Shown here: piece after piece, positions 7,540 through 16,475 of the stretch
How positions within the stretch are numbered: the stretch's first letter is position 1
Layout: the number at the start of each line of letters is the position of its first letter
NCBI GenBank assembly: GCA_030019475.1
Contig: JASEER010000004.1
Coordinates: 1 to 64,000 of the forward strand
Reading direction: 5' to 3'
Source: Thermoanaerobacterales bacterium
Lineage (GTDB): Bacteria > Bacillota > Desulfotomaculia > Desulfotomaculales > JASEER01
DNA length: 64,000 nt
The notes under the pieces: model-generated
What the model was told of the DNA's origin: nothing
What the model saw: the letters and a program-made list of their open reading frames with translations, nothing else
Databases searched by the model: none
Made by a program: the position numbers and the translations under genes

Positions 7540-9126
7540 CTACAGTTTTAACGTCGCCAGCGCTTCCCGCAGTTCCAGGGCCAGGCCGTCCAGTGTGGCG
7601 CTGACCTGGGCTACATTCTCGACCAGGATGGTCTGGGCCTGCGAGGCCCTGGTTACCCCGGCAAGGGCGGCGGAGAAATCTCTGATAGCCGCCGCGGTTT
7701 CGTCGATACGCCCGGTGATCACATGCACCTCTTTGACCAGGCCGCTAAAAGCCTCGACCGCCTGCCTGGCGGAGATGCGCCCCTCGGCGACAAGGCGGCA
7801 GTCCTCATCCACCGAGGAAACAGCCTCGCGGGCATGCCGCTGTACCGTGGTAATGAGCTTGGTGACCTCATCGGTGGCCCGTGCCGCCTCCTGGGCGCGG
7901 GTACGGATTTCCTGGACCAGGTTAAGGAAGACTCCTTTCTCCTCTCTTGACATCCCCTCGTCCATCAGTTCATCGGCGGCCTTGCGGGCGAGCAGGTTCG
8001 CCTGCTCAGCAAACTGGGAAATGAACTCCACTATCTGCCGGACATCGGCCAGGGATGCGCCGAGGTCCCGGACGGCTTTGCTGGCCCGGGCGGCCACACG
8101 GTTGGTGGACTCCATCTGGTGCAGGACGCGGGCCGTGGCCTCCTGGACCTGTGCCGCTTGCTCCGAGGCGCGGTCGGACACCCCGGCCAGCGCCTGGGCG
8201 CGCTCCGTCAGGTCGCCTACGGTGTCGGTGGCGCGGGCAAGGACCTCGGTCGTGGTGCCCGCGGCCGCCACGGCATCCCGGGCGTTGGCCCGGAGATCGG
8301 TGGCGAAACGCCCCATTTCCTCCGCCGTCGTCTGCAGACGTCCGGTCACGCCGCGAAGGTTGGCCAGCATCACCCCGAAGGATCGGGCCAGCCGCCCGAC
8401 CTCGTCACGTGAGGCGATTTCCAGCTCATGGGAAGTGAGATCACCACGAGCGATGCGGTTTACCTGTTCCTCGATCTGCCTTACAGGATCCGCAATGGTA
8501 CGTGAAATGTACAGGGCGGCGATAACGCCGAGGACCAGGCTCAATAAGCCGAGGGTGGTGGAAATGCCCGAGATGCGCTTCACCCAGGCTTCATTGGCGG
8601 CCACGGCCTGATCCATCAGCCTTTGCTGGTAGGCAATGAAATCCTCCCCCTGGGCGATGATGCCTCGGACCGTGCCCCGCTTGGCCACCGTGATACGGAT
8701 GACCTCGGCCAGTTTCTGCTGGTCCGTAAGGTCGGAACGCTGGCGGACGGCGAGCAGGGTTTCGGCATATGACTCGCTGAGACCCGTAACCGATCTCTTG
8801 AGACTGGCGAACAGGACCTTTTCCTCCTCGGTTGTCAGGCCCGCCTCCAGTTGAGCCAGCCGCTGGTCAACCAGCTGTGCCTGGCGGCGATACTCCGCAT
8901 TCCACTCCTCCCCGCCCGTGAGAAGATAGGTTCTGAGCATCAGGGCCTCGTACTCGACGGCGAGAAGCAGGTCTTTGGTCTCGCTGACCATGCGGGCACG
9001 GTGATCAATGAGTTCCCGATAGGAGTTCTGCATTCGGTACATGTTTGTCAGAGTAAAGACACCCAGGACTGAAAAGACCAGGAATACGCCAAGGTAACCG
9101 GCCAGAATCTTATACCTGATATGCAT
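7540..9126 (-). CDS. Methyl-accepting chemotaxis protein with divergent signalling tip
   Basis: A 528-residue protein. TM1 is at about 8-28, a four-helix-bundle sensor domain follows to about 190, TM2 is at 190-212, then a HAMP domain (around ISRTIADPVRQI to about 265) and a long coiled-coil signalling domain. The hairpin tip, normally EQTNLLALNAAIEAARAGE followed by GRGFAVVA, here reads EQANLLARKAADELMDEG and then a three-residue-longer turn ending VFLNLVQEIR. The Glu and Arg residues that contact CheA/CheW are therefore not conserved. No CheW- or CheA-like gene is near. The ATG at 9126 begins the first membrane helix. Confidence 0.85.
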   Translation of the reverse strand: MHIRYKILAGYLGVFLVFSVLGVFTLTNMYRMQNSYRELIDHRARMVSETKDLLLAVEYEALMLRTYLLTGGEEWNAEYRRQAQLVDQRLAQLEAGLTTEEEKVLFASLKRSVTGLSESYAETLLAVRQRSDLTDQQKLAEVIRITVAKRGTVRGIIAQGEDFIAYQQRLMDQAVAANEAWVKRISGISTTLGLLSLVLGVIAALYISRTIADPVRQIEEQVNRIARGDLTSHELEIASRDEVGRLARSFGVMLANLRGVTGRLQTTAEEMGRFATDLRANARDAVAAAGTTTEVLARATDTVGDLTERAQALAGVSDRASEQAAQVQEATARVLHQMESTNRVAARASKAVRDLGASLADVRQIVEFISQFAEQANLLARKAADELMDEGMSREEKGVFLNLVQEIRTRAQEAARATDEVTKLITTVQRHAREAVSSVDEDCRLVAEGRISARQAVEAFSGLVKEVHVITGRIDETAAAIRDFSAALAGVTRASQAQTILVENVAQVSATLDGLALELREALATLKL

Positions 9127-9191
9127 CGGGCATCCCCCTTCCCCTACCCCGGTTAGCAAGACACTTGCCCGCGTGAGGTGAACTTTTTCGC

Positions 9192-9220
9192 AATATAACG
9201 CTATGGGGGAATTATTGCAA
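9192..9220 (-). promoter_or_regulatory. Sigma-A-type promoter for the chemoreceptor gene
   Basis: Minus strand: TTGCAA (9220-9215), 17-bp spacer, TATATT (9197-9192), about 65 bases before the ATG. No sigma-D (flagellar) promoter pattern is visible. Confidence 0.6.
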
Positions 9221-9247
9221 GGAAAACATTTTGTCTCTACACTCCTT

Positions 9248-10012
9248 CTAAAACGGCAGGCCCATCGCGGCCTCGGTCTCGCTGAGAGCGGCGGCCAGGG
9301 TGTAGGCGGCGGTGGCCAGAACCAGTAATGGCACACCCCGCTGGAAATGCGCCTGCGGGACGAAGGGAAACAAGCGGGCGCCGGCCGCCGAGCCGATGAG
9401 GGCGAAGGGGATGAGGGTCAGGGAGAGACGGATGGTGGCGAGCGGTATCGCCCCCGAGGATACCAGCAGGAGCAGCCCGACCGGGTATACTGCCGTAAAA
9501 TAGGCGGCGGTAGTGGCCCGGAACCGCTCCTTGGGCAGGTGGCGGCAGTTGAGGAAGAGAATGACCGGCGGCCCCGGCAGGCTGATGCTCCCGGCCAGGA
9601 AACCGGAAACCGAGCCGATGAGACGCTCTGTCCAGGTACCGCTTATGAGGTACAAGCGCAGGCGGGTGGCAAGGGCCAGGCTGAAAGGGATGGTGACGCC
9701 GCAGATCAGGATCTTCAGCAGGGTGACGTCAAAATGTAGAAAGCCGTAAACGCCGAAGGGGATACCGGCCAGGCTCCCAAGGAAAAGGTTCGCCACCAGG
9801 GGGCGTACGACCGCCGCCCGGACCCGGATGGTCAGCAGCAGGAGAGTAGTGAACGAGACCACCATCGTTACAGTGATTGCCGTGCGGGGATCATAAACCA
9901 GGAGAAAAAGAGGCACTGCGATAAGGGCGAAGCCAAAGCCGGTAACGGACTGTAACGCGGCGGCGACGAAGACAACCAGGCAGGAGACAAACCAGGCTTG
10001 ATCATAGAGCAT
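9248..10012 (-). CDS. TauE/SafE-family membrane transporter
   Basis: A 254-residue protein with about eight hydrophobic segments. The opening region with QSVTGFGFALIAVPL and the mid-protein repeat GFLAGSISLPGPPVILFLN are the two inverted TauE/SafE signature motifs (G-F-G-x-x-L and the second-half G-x-x-G-x-x-S-x-P-G-P-P). Family members export or import sulfite, sulfonates or other small anions. Substrate unknown here, with no sulfur genes adjacent. The ATG at 10012 follows GGTGAGGTGACGG. Confidence 0.85.
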   Translation of the reverse strand: MLYDQAWFVSCLVVFVAAALQSVTGFGFALIAVPLFLLVYDPRTAITVTMVVSFTTLLLLTIRVRAAVVRPLVANLFLGSLAGIPFGVYGFLHFDVTLLKILICGVTIPFSLALATRLRLYLISGTWTERLIGSVSGFLAGSISLPGPPVILFLNCRHLPKERFRATTAAYFTAVYPVGLLLLVSSGAIPLATIRLSLTLIPFALIGSAAGARLFPFVPQAHFQRGVPLLVLATAAYTLAAALSETEAAMGLPF

Positions 10013-10065
10013 CCCGTCACCTCACCTCACTATTGTACATCGGGGCGCGTGCGAACCGTGGCGAC

Positions 10066-10083
10066 ATATGGCGGCCGCCATAT
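10066..10083. promoter_or_regulatory. Perfect 18-bp palindrome in divergent intergenic region
   Basis: ATATGGCGG followed by its exact reverse complement CCGCCATAT, with no spacer. It lies between the divergent TauE-type and HAD genes (10013-10229), the position expected for an operator. No convincing -35/-10 pair was found for either gene. Confidence 0.4.
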
Positions 10084-10229
10084 CATTTATCAGGGCCATT
10101 GCGTGGATTTCGGCAGCCCGCGGATGCGGTCCTTGCACCCCCGAAGGCGGGGTTCCACAAGAAGGCAGGAGTTCTTGTACGTTCCGCAGAAAAATACGGG
10201 ATTATAAACTTACCCCTTGGAGGATGGAC

Positions 10230-10943
10230 ATGCCCCTGCGTTACCTGCTGCTTGACCTTGACGGTACTCTTTTACCGATGGACATGGATGAGTTTTTGGG
10301 GGCCTATCTGAGACTGCTGGCCCGCAGGCTGGCGGCGTACATGCCTCCGGAGCGTTTCGTCCGGGAGCTGATGACCAGTACCGATATAATGATCCATAAC
10401 CTTGACCCCGACCGGACCAACGAGGATGTCTTTATGGCGGACTTCTTCTCGCGCACGGGCTTGCCACAGGCGGAGGTGCGCCCCGTCTTCGATGACTTTT
10501 ATGCCCGCGATTTCCGGACCCTGATCGACCACACGCAGCCATCGTCGCTGGCGCGGGCGATCGTCGAGGAGGCGCAAAAGCGCGGCCTGGAGCTGGTGAT
10601 CGCGACCAACCCCCTCTTCCCCTTGAAGGCCATCCGCGAGCGCATGCGCTGGGCGGGGGTCGCCGACATTCCCTTCCGCCTCGTGACCGCCTACGAGGAC
10701 ATGCATTTCTGCAAGCCGTACCCCTACTATTACGAAGAAATTCTTGAACGAATCGGGGCGAGAGCGGAGGAATGCCTTATGGCCGGTAATGACATCGACG
10801 AGGACCTGGTGGCCGGGCAGGTCGGCATGCGCACGTTTCTCGTGGAGGATTGCCTGATCAACCGCCGGGGGCGGAACGCGGTAGCGGATTACCGTGGGAG
10901 CCTGGCCCACCTGCTGGCCTTCGTGAAGGAACTGGCCCCGTAA
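10230..10943 (+). CDS. HAD-superfamily phosphatase
   Basis: A 237-residue protein with all four HAD motifs. Motif I DLDGTLL (nucleophile Asp near residue 9) is at the N-terminus, motif II ATNP near 130, motif III Lys in CKPYPYYYEEI near 160, and motif IV GNDIDED near 185. It hydrolyses a phosphorylated metabolite, not identified. The ATG at 10230 is chosen because GGAGG lies 6 bases upstream (10219-10223). An ATG two codons earlier is too close to that site. A hairpin terminator follows. Confidence 0.85.
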   Translation: MPLRYLLLDLDGTLLPMDMDEFLGAYLRLLARRLAAYMPPERFVRELMTSTDIMIHNLDPDRTNEDVFMADFFSRTGLPQAEVRPVFDDFYARDFRTLIDHTQPSSLARAIVEEAQKRGLELVIATNPLFPLKAIRERMRWAGVADIPFRLVTAYEDMHFCKPYPYYYEEILERIGARAEECLMAGNDIDEDLVAGQVGMRTFLVEDCLINRRGRNAVADYRGSLAHLLAFVKELAP

Positions 10944-10952
10944 TGAAGGTGA

Positions 10953-10976
10953 AGCGCCACCCTTGCGGGTGGCGCT
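10953..10976. terminator. Bidirectional hairpin terminator
   Basis: A perfect 10-bp stem AGCGCCACCC/GGGTGGCGCT with a TTGC loop, between convergent HAD and small hypothetical genes. T-runs on either side are weak. Confidence 0.55.
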
Positions 10977-10987
10977 CTTGGTATCCT

Positions 10988-11173
10988 TTACTGCACTTTT
11001 TCCTCTTTGGAATCCTGGGCGTCGGTCCACCGGTCAAGGCCTACCGATTCCTTGATCGCCTCCCAAGCACGGCCGAGGTAATTGGGGTCGTCTCCCCCGC
11101 CCTTTTCGGCCCCGGCCTCTACTTCCGGTTCCCCGCCCTGCGTGACTTTGTCGCGGTCGATGTCGGGCTTCAT
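10988..11173 (-). CDS. Small hydrophilic hypothetical protein, 61 aa
   Basis: Not recognised. The product is highly charged (many Asp, Glu and Lys, with GGGDDP in the middle) and has no hydrophobic core, so it may be partly disordered. The ATG at 11173 follows GAGGTGAT at good spacing, which supports a real gene. It lies downstream of the ABC permease gene's neighbourhood but on its own. Confidence 0.55.
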   Translation of the reverse strand: MKPDIDRDKVTQGGEPEVEAGAEKGGGDDPNYLGRAWEAIKESVGLDRWTDAQDSKEEKVQ

Positions 11174-11234
11174 TGATATCACCTCGCCCTGTAGTCTGCC
11201 AAAAGCGGGACGGGGCTATGCAGGGGCGTAGTCC

Positions 11235-11975
11235 TCACAGGTGCTCCCAGGGGCAGAATCGACGGTCGGCGAAATCGATAACGGTATAAACGGCGAAGCC
11301 CATAAGGCCCATCGCGATGATCCCGGCGTAAAGCTCGGGGTAATGCCATTGCGTCCATGCGTCGAGCAGGTAGTAGCCCAGGCCCTCCTGGCTGGCGATG
11401 GTCTCGGCGATGAAAAGGACGGCGATCGCCGTACCGGACCCGATGCGCAAGGCGGTAAAGATCTTGGGCAGGGCCGCCGGCCAGATTACGTGGCGGTAGA
11501 TATCCGGCGTCCGCGCCCCGAGAGAGCGCACGGAGTCGATGACCGCACTGTTGACCTGGCCGGCGGCATCGCGTGTCGTGACGAGAAGCTGGAAGAAGAC
11601 GACGATGACGATAAGCAGGACCTTGGAGAAGTTGCCCACGCCGAAAAAGGTCATAATCACCGGGAGAAAGACGATGACCGGGATGGGATAGATAACGTAG
11701 ATCAAAGGGGCGATAAAGCGGTCGAGGCGCTCCTCCCGGCCGAGAAAAAGCCCCAGGGGGACCGCCAGGAAAAAAGAAACGGCGATGCTGACGGCCACGC
11801 GGGCCAGGCTGATGAGGAAGTGCCCTCCGAGTTCACGCGGCAGGTCCCGGGCGAAGGCCTCCATCGCAACGAGAGGCGTCGGCAGGACCGGCTTGCCGAG
11901 GGCCGTCGCAGCCAGGTGCCAGAGGATGATGAGAACGGCGACACCGGCCAGCTGCGTTAGCAGGCGGCGAAGCAA
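11235..11975 (-). CDS. ABC transporter permease (SsuC/TauC/ThiX type)
   Basis: A 246-residue inner-membrane permease of the BPD_transp_1 family, with about six membrane helices. The EAA loop reads SLGARTPDIYRHVIWPAALPKIFTAL. The start is taken as TTG 11975, with GGAGGGGAAGGGGG 9 bases upstream, overlapping the ATPase gene by 19 bp. Longer readings upstream only retrace the ATPase gene in another frame. It is the last gene of a three-gene importer operon (binding protein, ATPase, permease) of the nitrate/sulfonate/thiamine-precursor class. Confidence 0.85.
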   Translation of the reverse strand: MLRRLLTQLAGVAVLIILWHLAATALGKPVLPTPLVAMEAFARDLPRELGGHFLISLARVAVSIAVSFFLAVPLGLFLGREERLDRFIAPLIYVIYPIPVIVFLPVIMTFFGVGNFSKVLLIVIVVFFQLLVTTRDAAGQVNSAVIDSVRSLGARTPDIYRHVIWPAALPKIFTALRIGSGTAIAVLFIAETIASQEGLGYYLLDAWTQWHYPELYAGIIAMGLMGFAVYTVIDFADRRFCPWEHL

Positions 11976-12730
11976 GGGCGATGTTCCCCCTTCCCCTCCA
12001 GGAGGTCCCGCAGGCGGGTACAGACGCGGTGGAACTCGGGGCTCCTGCGCCAGGACGGACGGCCTACGCCGGGATTCTCCACCGTGGCGATGACGCGTGC
12101 CGGCCGCGGGGAGAGGACGATGATGCTCTGCCCCAGGTAGACCGCCTCTTCGATACTGTGGGTGACAATAACCATGCTCACTCCGCGGTGTGCCCACACG
12201 TCGAGCAGGCCGTCCTGGAGCGACTCGCGGGTCAGGGCGTCCAATGATGAGAACGGTTCGTCCATCAGGAGAAGGTCGGGCTCCAGGGCCAGGGCGCGCG
12301 CGATGGCGACCCGCTGGCGCTGGCCGCCGCTCAACTGCGCCGGGTAAAGGTGTGAAAGGCCATCCAGGCCCAGTTCGGCGAGGATTGACCGGCAGCGGGA
12401 TATGATCTCCGCCCGCGGAGCGCGGCGGACCTCCAGGCCGAGGATGGTGTTTTGCCACACCGTCTTCCACGGCAACAGTCCGTAGTCCTGTAAAATGACG
12501 GCCGTCTTCAGGCGGCCGGGCTGGACCGGCTCCCCGTCGATGGTAACCCGCCCGGCCGAGGGCGGCCGCAGCCCGGCCAGCACATATAGCAGCGAGGTCT
12601 TCCCGCAGCCGGAAGGACCGATGACGGCCAGGATATGGCCGGGGTCGAGGTGCAGGGAAATGTCGGCGATGGCGGGCACCGTCGCGTTATGTTGTTGATA
12701 GGTCACCGCCAGGTTAAGGACGTCGATCAT
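11957..12730 (-). CDS. ABC transporter ATP-binding protein
   Basis: A 257-residue ATPase. Walker A GPSGCGKTS is near residue 39, the Q-loop is at VILQDYG, the signature is LSGGQRQRVAIARAL, Walker B is LLLMDEPFSSLD and the switch His is in VTHSIEEA. It powers the importer whose permease gene it overlaps. Its start overlaps the stop of the binding-protein gene by 4 bp (ATGA), which indicates translational coupling. Family: SsuB/TauB/ThiZ-like. Confidence 0.92.
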   Translation of the reverse strand: MIDVLNLAVTYQQHNATVPAIADISLHLDPGHILAVIGPSGCGKTSLLYVLAGLRPPSAGRVTIDGEPVQPGRLKTAVILQDYGLLPWKTVWQNTILGLEVRRAPRAEIISRCRSILAELGLDGLSHLYPAQLSGGQRQRVAIARALALEPDLLLMDEPFSSLDALTRESLQDGLLDVWAHRGVSMVIVTHSIEEAVYLGQSIIVLSPRPARVIATVENPGVGRPSWRRSPEFHRVCTRLRDLLEGKGEHRPCFAAC

Positions 12731-13725
12731 GCCTTGCCAAGCACCCGTCCATCGACAAGGTCCTGGTACCCCAGGGGCCGGTCCAGGAGGCCGTTGGCGC
12801 TCATCCAGTCCAGTACGCGGCGGACCTGGTCCTCGGTGGGCAGTTGGGGCGGCGAAAAGAGAACCTGCATTCCATGTGCGGAACTGGAGAGAACCTCCTG
12901 GGGCACCCGGGCCTTCTCGGCCAAAAGGTCGTTAAAGGCGGACGGGCCGGCCTGGATGTCCTCCACGGCGCGGGCGTAGGCGCGCATCAGCCTTTGTACG
13001 CCTTCCAGGTTCTGTTCCAGGACAGGTTCCCGGAAGTAAATCACGGTTTGGGTAATGTTCTCCCGGGTGTCATCGAGGATGAGTCGGGCGCCCTTGACCT
13101 CCGCCAGGGCGGCGATGGGGTCTGGCAGGACCGCGGCCTGAAGAGTACCGTTAAGCAGGGCCTCGAGGCGCAGCGGTATTTTGGGCATCTGGTTCTTCTT
13201 GATTTCCTCCGGCTTAAGGCCCGCGCCGGTAAGGAGCTGGTCCACGACATATTCGTTTATCGTCTTCAGGGAACAGCCGATCGGCACGTTCTTGAGTTGA
13301 TCGACACTTGATATTGAAGATTTCGGCGAGGCGAGAATCGCGAAACGGCCTTCCTCCGCGGTTGCCCCCTGCCCCACGGAGACAATGCGTACCTTGGTGC
13401 CGCCGTTGTTCAGTTGCGCCACGGCCAGAATGTCTCCCAGGGCGCCGTCGATCTGCCCGGCGGCCAGGGCGCTGTCGCGCTCCATGGCGCTGGGAAAACC
13501 GATGAGTTCCACCTGCAGTCCTTCATCGGCGAAGTAGCCCTTCCGCTCCGCCACCCAGAACGGGAGGTTGTCCTGGATGGGCAGCATGCCCAGCCGGAGA
13601 GGGGGCGTTTTGGGTGTCTTCTCCGGCGGCGAAGCCGGTTTGCTATTGCAGCCGGTTATGGTAAAAACCAGGGCCAGAGTCAGAACCGAGAGCGCCATTA
13701 AAAAAAGTGGGCGTTTCGGGTGCAT
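12727..13725 (-). CDS. ABC transporter substrate-binding lipoprotein (NMT1/SsuA-like)
   Basis: A 332-residue lipoprotein. A signal peptide ends in lipobox ITGC, with the acylated Cys at about residue 26. The mature part has the NMT1/THI5-like binding fold (RLGMLPIQDNLPFWVAERKGYF, then ALAAGQIDGALGD). Related proteins bind sulfonates, nitrate, thiamine pyrimidine precursors or aromatic anions. The ligand cannot be told from sequence. No thiamine riboswitch or sulfur gene lies nearby. AGGAGGTGG precedes the ATG. Only 20 bp separate it from yqxD. Confidence 0.85.
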   Translation of the reverse strand: MHPKRPLFLMALSVLTLALVFTITGCNSKPASPPEKTPKTPPLRLGMLPIQDNLPFWVAERKGYFADEGLQVELIGFPSAMERDSALAAGQIDGALGDILAVAQLNNGGTKVRIVSVGQGATAEEGRFAILASPKSSISSVDQLKNVPIGCSLKTINEYVVDQLLTGAGLKPEEIKKNQMPKIPLRLEALLNGTLQAAVLPDPIAALAEVKGARLILDDTRENITQTVIYFREPVLEQNLEGVQRLMRAYARAVEDIQAGPSAFNDLLAEKARVPQEVLSSSAHGMQVLFSPPQLPTEDQVRRVLDWMSANGLLDRPLGYQDLVDGRVLGKA

Positions 13726-13745
13726 AACTCCACCTCCTATCCGAC

Positions 13746-14201
13746 CTATTTCGATCCCGGCGGCGTAATTCCTGCCTCCAGCAGCCTGCGGAGGGACGAG
13801 GTGAAGCGGCGCTGATCGGCGGGCGTCCGGCGGGCGGGGCCGGGAGTGCGGCCCCCCGTACGCCGAAAACGGGCCTTGATCTCTCGTTCCTCAAGGAGGA
13901 AATCGATGGTCTCCGGCTTAAAGATGCGGCCCCCCGGGGAAAGGGCGCGGGCCCCCCGTCCCAGGACCACGGCGGCCAGACCCCAGTCCTGGGTAACCAC
14001 GATGTCCCCGCAACCGGCCAGGTTGGCAATCTTTATGTCGGTCTCCTGGGGGGCGTCCCCCACGGTTATGTGACGGTCAGAGGCGATATCATGCTTAAAG
14101 CTGGCGACTGTCCAGACCGGAACACCGAATTCCGCTCCCAGGCGCAGGCACGTCGCCAGGGCATCCCTGGGACAAGCGTCAGCGTCAATGATGATTTTCA
14201 C
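13746..14201 (-). CDS. yqxD: YaiI/YqxD-family protein (DUF188)
   Basis: A 151-residue protein of the UPF0178/DUF188 family, a PIN-like fold. The N-terminal DADACP motif (residues 6-11) and the [10 protein letters not shown] segment are diagnostic. The acidic residues could bind metal, but no activity is established for the family. The start overlaps the stop of the lipid-kinase gene by 4 bp, so translation is probably coupled. Confidence 0.88.
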   Translation of the reverse strand: MKIIIDADACPRDALATCLRLGAEFGVPVWTVASFKHDIASDRHITVGDAPQETDIKIANLAGCGDIVVTQDWGLAAVVLGRGARALSPGGRIFKPETIDFLLEEREIKARFRRTGGRTPGPARRTPADQRRFTSSLRRLLEAGITPPGSK

Positions 14202-15145
14202 TGTGAGGAGCCTCCGGCGGGGGCGATGATGCGGATGGCGCCGGGCAGGATGTCGAACGTGGCGGGGAGAAAACCTGCGAGTTCGCCGTCGGCCTCAACG
14301 TGGACCCATTCCTCCGAGGTTATGGTCACCGTCCGGCAGCGGCGCTGGATCAGACGCGGGTGGCCCAGGTGGCGCCCACAGTACACCCTGAGGAGCAGGG
14401 GAACCCGGCCCAGCCGGCCGACGCCGTTCAGGGTGATGATGTCGAAAAGGCCGTCATCGGGGACGGCGTTGGGGGCGACAAACATCCCGCCGGCGAAGTA
14501 GCGGGCATTGGCGACAACAGCGATGGTCAGGTGCAGGTCGTGAGACGGCTCCCCGTCAATGGAAAGGCGCACTTTCTTATTACGGTAGCGGGCTAGCGAG
14601 GCCAGGGCGCCCCAGAAAAAGGAGAGAAAGCCGCCGAAGAGCTTGGTCGTCCGGTTGACGCGGTCGGCGGTCTCGCCGCCCAGCCCGGCGTCGGCGATGT
14701 TGACGAAGTAACGCGTCCGGCTCGGCCCGCCCGGCTGGTGGAAAACAATACGCCCGACGTCGAACGGGCGCACGGCGCCGGTGGCCAGAATGGCGGCAGC
14801 CTGCCGGATCTCGCGGGGAATGCCGAGGGTGCGTACCAGGTCGCGTCCGGTGCCGCAGGAAATGATCCCGAGGCGGGGCCGGGTCTCCGGACTGCCCGGG
14901 GCGGCGAGGATGGCGTTCACCACCTCGTTGGTCGTCCCGTCCCCGCCGACGGCGATCAGAGGGTCGTACCCCTGGGCCACGGCCCGGGCCGCGAGGACCG
15001 TCCCCTCGCCGGGCGCCTCCGTCCGCGCCAAATGATAGCGTATCCCGGCTTCGTCCAGGGCGCGGGCGGTGAGCGGCCACGCCCGCCCGGCGCGCCCGTG
15101 GCCGGCGGCGGGATTGAGAATTACAAAGGCGGTTGATCCGTTCAT
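14198..15145 (-). CDS. Diacylglycerol/lipid kinase (DagK/YegS family)
   Basis: A 315-residue protein of the DAGK catalytic family. [11 protein letters not shown] is the N-terminal nucleotide-binding segment, [14 protein letters not shown] the conserved catalytic loop (about residues 68-81), and [13 protein letters not shown] the GTGND-like segment. Such enzymes phosphorylate diacylglycerol or related lipids for phospholipid recycling. The ATG lies at 15145. It is the first gene of a run of closely spaced same-strand genes leading into yqxD and the ABC importer. Confidence 0.88.
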   Translation of the reverse strand: MNGSTAFVILNPAAGHGRAGRAWPLTARALDEAGIRYHLARTEAPGEGTVLAARAVAQGYDPLIAVGGDGTTNEVVNAILAAPGSPETRPRLGIISCGTGRDLVRTLGIPREIRQAAAILATGAVRPFDVGRIVFHQPGGPSRTRYFVNIADAGLGGETADRVNRTTKLFGGFLSFFWGALASLARYRNKKVRLSIDGEPSHDLHLTIAVVANARYFAGGMFVAPNAVPDDGLFDIITLNGVGRLGRVPLLLRVYCGRHLGHPRLIQRRCRTVTITSEEWVHVEADGELAGFLPATFDILPGAIRIIAPAGGSSQ

Positions 15146-15190
15146 TGCATCGAAAACAGTTCAACGACCGGGGGAAAAGTCCTCCATATC

Positions 15191-15553
15191 CTATTCGAGT
15201 TTAACGCCCCGGCGCCTCAGTTCCTCGAGCTTGCGCGGGGAACAGTCGGTACAACGGAACTCGGGCTTTTTGTCCTTTATCCGGTCGTAGTTTTTTGTCC
15301 GGATCAGGCGGTAGCCGGTGGCGCGGCGCCCGCAGTCGGCACAGATCACATCCTCCTTTATCTCCCACTGGGGTGCCAGGACGGCCGACGTAAAGATAAA
15401 CTTGTCGACCCAGAAGAAGATCAGGCCGCCGATAAGGTTGGCGACGATGGTCGCGAAGAGTTCGCCGAAGGGGTTCAGCCACCATAGGACCACGGCCAGG
15501 ATCGGGGTGGAGAGCTGCCAGCGCAGCAGGTAGAGCGCGTATCTCCTCAGCAT
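15191..15553 (-). CDS. Small membrane protein with C-terminal zinc ribbon
   Basis: A 120-residue protein. Two hydrophobic segments (about residues 8-50) precede a soluble tail with CADCGRR and FRCTDC, four cysteines spaced like a zinc ribbon. ATG 15553 follows GAGGTGA. The family is not recognised by name; it resembles small conserved clostridial membrane proteins. It lies 45 bp upstream of the lipid-kinase gene. Confidence 0.65.
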   Translation of the reverse strand: MLRRYALYLLRWQLSTPILAVVLWWLNPFGELFATIVANLIGGLIFFWVDKFIFTSAVLAPQWEIKEDVICADCGRRATGYRLIRTKNYDRIKDKKPEFRCTDCSPRKLEELRRRGVKLE

Positions 15554-15560
15554 GACAAGG

Positions 15561-16295
15561 TCACCTCTGTGAGTAGAGTACCATCCTGCGGGGCCTGGCG
15601 TCATGGGGGATATACCGGAAGTGATGCGTGATGCGCGTGGGCCAGGACGTAAGGCTGTCGGCCTCTACGGCACAGGGCCCCGCGTTATGGATGAGCAACG
15701 GTACCCCGTCCGGGCGCCGGCGGTCCGACACGATCCCGATGTGCTCCAGGGGCGGACCGTAAACGACGATGTCGCCCCCCTGCCATTCACTCAGGTTCTC
15801 GGCGTCACCAGGGCGGACGACGGTGGTTAAGGAGACCGCTTGGCGCCGGAAGAAGACGATCAGGTTCGAGACGCGGCGAAAATCGATGTTGGGGTCCGGC
15901 TGTCCCCTGACGCCCGGGTAGGCATGCGGGTGGGCGCGGATATCGGCGTCCACCATGGACTTCAGGTCGTACCCGGCGGCGCGGAACGCGCGCCAGACGA
16001 CGTCGGTGCACGCGCCCTCGCCCTCCGGCGGATAGCCGCCGGCGTAATAAGCACCGCTGTACTTTGTCCGCCGGCGTGCTTCCTCCCTGGCCCCGCCGAC
16101 CAGGTCATCGGCGTCCAGAACCCCGTCGGCATCGCGGTCGATGCGGGCGGCGACACGTGGCACCTCAACGGCCCCGGCCGGGCCGATCGGGGGTAAAACC
16201 TGCCGCGCGGCGGGCCAGAATACGAAGAGGGCTCCCGCCACCGCGGCACAGCCGAGGACCCCGATACAGGCGGCCATCCACTTCACCCGGGACAT
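15561..16295 (-). CDS. DUF1287 protein, exported
   Basis: A 244-residue protein anchored by one N-terminal membrane segment (about residues 6-28). It has a calcium-loop-like DRDADGVLDADD stretch and then the DUF1287 core: ACTDVVWRAF with the likely nucleophile Cys, DPNIDFRRVSNL, WQGGDIVVYG and EHIGIVSDRR..IHN. The Cys/His arrangement resembles NlpC/P60-like hydrolases, so a cell-wall amidase role is possible but unproven. ATG 16295 is chosen because the membrane segment follows at once. Confidence 0.8.
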   Translation of the reverse strand: MSRVKWMAACIGVLGCAAVAGALFVFWPAARQVLPPIGPAGAVEVPRVAARIDRDADGVLDADDLVGGAREEARRRTKYSGAYYAGGYPPEGEGACTDVVWRAFRAAGYDLKSMVDADIRAHPHAYPGVRGQPDPNIDFRRVSNLIVFFRRQAVSLTTVVRPGDAENLSEWQGGDIVVYGPPLEHIGIVSDRRRPDGVPLLIHNAGPCAVEADSLTSWPTRITHHFRYIPHDARPRRMVLYSQR

Positions 16296-16475
16296 GTGCG
16301 ATACCCCCGGAACGGGCAAGAATTGTTACCGTCCGTTGTTCGCCCGTCCCTAATGTTTTTCCTTCCGCAGTGTCAGATTAGAGTTGAGAGCCGGATTACT
16401 GTTATTGAGAAACCTCCCACGGGGACAAAGCTTTGTGTTACCATGGCGTCGAGACAGTAAAAAGGTGGCGATAGC

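Noticed and set aside
11976-12470. An N-terminal extension of the ABC permease to about 411 residues.
   Set aside because: The added part is a shifted reading of the ATPase gene. A TTG start with a strong upstream site at 11975 explains the permease.
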